Below, piece by piece: positions 13,748 through 14,583 of a DNA stretch of 14,583 nt. The notes beneath the pieces were generated by a model. That model ran no database searches. It was not told the origin of the DNA and was given only the letters and a program-made list of their open reading frames with translations. The stretch spans positions 1-14,583 of the forward strand of contig JAOPVD010000093.1 in the NCBI GenBank assembly GCA_025966295.1, given 5' to 3'. How positions within the stretch are numbered: the first letter of the stretch is position 1; each line of letters opens with the position of its first letter. A program made the position numbers and the translations under genes. This stretch comes from Frankiales bacterium. Its GTDB lineage: Bacteria > Actinomycetota > Actinomycetes > Mycobacteriales > SCTD01.

Positions 13748-14214
13748 CAGAGCTCGGCCTGGAACATCCAGCTGGCCTTCTCCAGGTCGGCGATGATGTC
13801 GATGTACAGGCCCTGCGTCACCGGGTCGGCCTGCGCGGTGGCGTCCATCCGCTCCCGGAAGCGCGCCACCATCGGCTGCAGCCGGTCCGCGACGTAGCCG
13901 ACCACCTTGTCGACCGGCAGGTAGCCCTGCTCCAGCGGCTCCACCTGGGACAGCCGGGCGAGCGCCTCGGTCTGGCCGTTCGGCGGGACGCCGATCGCCA
14001 CCGAGCGCTCGGCCACCGTGTCGGAGTGCAGCCGGGCCAGGTCGACGATCTCGTCGAGGGCCAGGTGGATGCTGCGGAAGTTGCGCCCGATCAGGTTCCA
14101 GTGCGCCTGCTTGCCGACCAGCGACAGCTCGATGAGGTCGACCAGCGCGGCCTGGAGGGTGTCGCCGGTGACCTGGCGGTCAGCGTCGCTCAGCGGGCTC
14201 TTGACGGTGCTCAT
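13747..14214 (-). CDS. dps: Dps-family DNA-binding ferritin-like protein
   Basis: This 155-residue protein has the four-helix bundle of a Dps mini-ferritin, at the normal length. All five inter-subunit ferroxidase ligands are present with the family's spacing (12, 4, 11, 4): His38 and Trp39 in K-Q-A-H-W-N, His50, Asp54, Asp65 and Glu69 in the D-x-x-x-E of H-S-D-T-V-A-E-R. It would form a dodecamer that oxidises iron(II) with peroxide and stores iron(III), protecting DNA. The short N-terminus holds only one early lysine, so direct DNA binding may be weak. The ATG has GGAGAGG 7 nt upstream. It is convergent with the thiolase and probably unrelated in pathway, although a hydrogen peroxide-forming oxidase nearby is suggestive. 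Confidence 0.95.
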   Translation of the reverse strand: MSTVKSPLSDADRQVTGDTLQAALVDLIELSLVGKQAHWNLIGRNFRSIHLALDEIVDLARLHSDTVAERSVAIGVPPNGQTEALARLSQVEPLEQGYLPVDKVVGYVADRLQPMVARFRERMDATAQADPVTQGLYIDIIADLEKASWMFQAEL

Positions 14215-14262
14215 GTGCGTACCTCTCCGGGTGTCGTCCCCCCGGGCGGTCGCCCGGGTGCG

Positions 14263-14583
14263 TCAGCCCGGCCAGCCCAGCCCTGCGCCGGCCCCGGACG
14301 GCTGCTCGGGCACGTCGGCGCGGGAGGCCACTCCGGCGCTGGCACGACCGTCGGTGGTGGGGGCGGCGAGCGGGCCGGCCAAGCCCCGCACCACCACCCC
14401 TGCCCCTGCCGCTGCCGACTCATTCCCGAGCGGCCACAGGATCTGCGACGCGCACCAGCGCAGCACCAGCTCCACCTCGGCGGGCCCGCTGGGCGCACCG
14501 CCGGCGGTCAGCACCGCGGCCACACCGTCCCGGGCCAGCTGCCAGCCGCGGCCGTCGGCGGGCGTCATGAGCGGGGCCAGCAG
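14263..14583 (-). CDS. Unrecognised protein, C-terminal part only
   Basis: A minus-strand frame is open from the right edge to a TGA at 14263, giving at least 106 residues. Third codon positions are almost all G or C, as in the confirmed genes, which supports coding. The visible part has an early W-Q-L-A-R-D-G-V-A-A-V-L segment and a W-C-A-S-Q-I-L-W-P-L-G-N segment. It ends in a Gly/Ala/Pro-rich, probably disordered tail of about 50 residues. An ATG at 14568 exists, but the frame continues upstream with the same codon bias, so the true start may lie outside. It is 48 nt ahead of dps on the same strand and could be co-transcribed. I do not recognise the family. Confidence 0.45.
   Translation of the reverse strand: MLAPLMTPADGRGWQLARDGVAAVLTAGGAPSGPAEVELVLRWCASQILWPLGNESAAAGAGVVVRGLAGPLAAPTTDGRASAGVASRADVPEQPSGAGAGLGWPG

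Noticed and set aside
14211..14498. 95-residue minus-strand frame overlapping the right-edge partial gene
   Set aside because: Rich in Trp, Cys, Arg and Pro in a shadow pattern, and it overlaps the better supported frame that continues to the window edge.

Overview
The window is very GC-rich, with nearly every codon ending in G or C, many GTG/TTG starts, and a promoter of the actinobacterial TTGACR / TAnnnT type. It is almost certainly from an actinomycete (Actinomycetota); the genus cannot be fixed from this sequence. Genes are tightly packed and there is no sign of rRNA, tRNA, CRISPR, insertion sequences or prophage.

Layout. (1) 1-588, plus strand: the 3' end of a Kelch-repeat (beta-propeller) gene, facing scoB across a very short shared hairpin. 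(2) 601-9915, minus strand (read right to left): a co-directional run of ten genes. In order of transcription they are a FAD-dependent D-amino-acid-oxidase-fold oxidoreductase, a P5C-dehydrogenase-like aldehyde dehydrogenase, a glutamate-1-semialdehyde-aminomutase-like class III PLP enzyme, a complete polar-amino-acid ABC importer (ATPase, two permeases, lipoprotein binding protein), an EamA/DMT-family exporter, and the two subunits of a 3-oxoacid CoA-transferase. Most junctions are 1- or 4-nt stop/start overlaps. The exceptions lie on either side of the binding-protein gene, where there are stem-loops, one a 20-bp stem starting two bases after its stop codon. (3) 10019-11547, minus strand: a GntR/FCD-type regulator translationally coupled to a soluble Cache-domain sensor-like protein, directly upstream of the ten-gene run. 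(4) 11623-12513, plus strand: an MBL-fold hydrolase, probably read from a leaderless mRNA. (5) 12585-13742, plus strand: an acetyl-CoA C-acyltransferase (thiolase) behind an AT-rich leader containing a GGTATACC palindrome. (6) 13747-14214, minus strand: a Dps-type mini-ferritin, preceded by the 3' end of an unrecognised gene that runs off the right edge.

How the genes may work together (inference). The ABC system imports an amino or imino acid. The FAD enzyme oxidises it, the aldehyde dehydrogenase oxidises a semialdehyde, the PLP enzyme moves or removes an amino group, and the CoA-transferase plus the nearby thiolase feed the carbon to acetyl-CoA. A lysine/pipecolate-like route (cyclic imine, then semialdehyde, amino-dicarboxylate and finally acyl-CoA) would use each of these enzyme classes. 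The sequence alone does not fix the substrate, and the combination does not match a named operon that I recognise. A good promoter with a CRP/GlxR-like palindrome just downstream precedes the FAD enzyme gene, and the GntR plus Cache pair is the obvious local control module.
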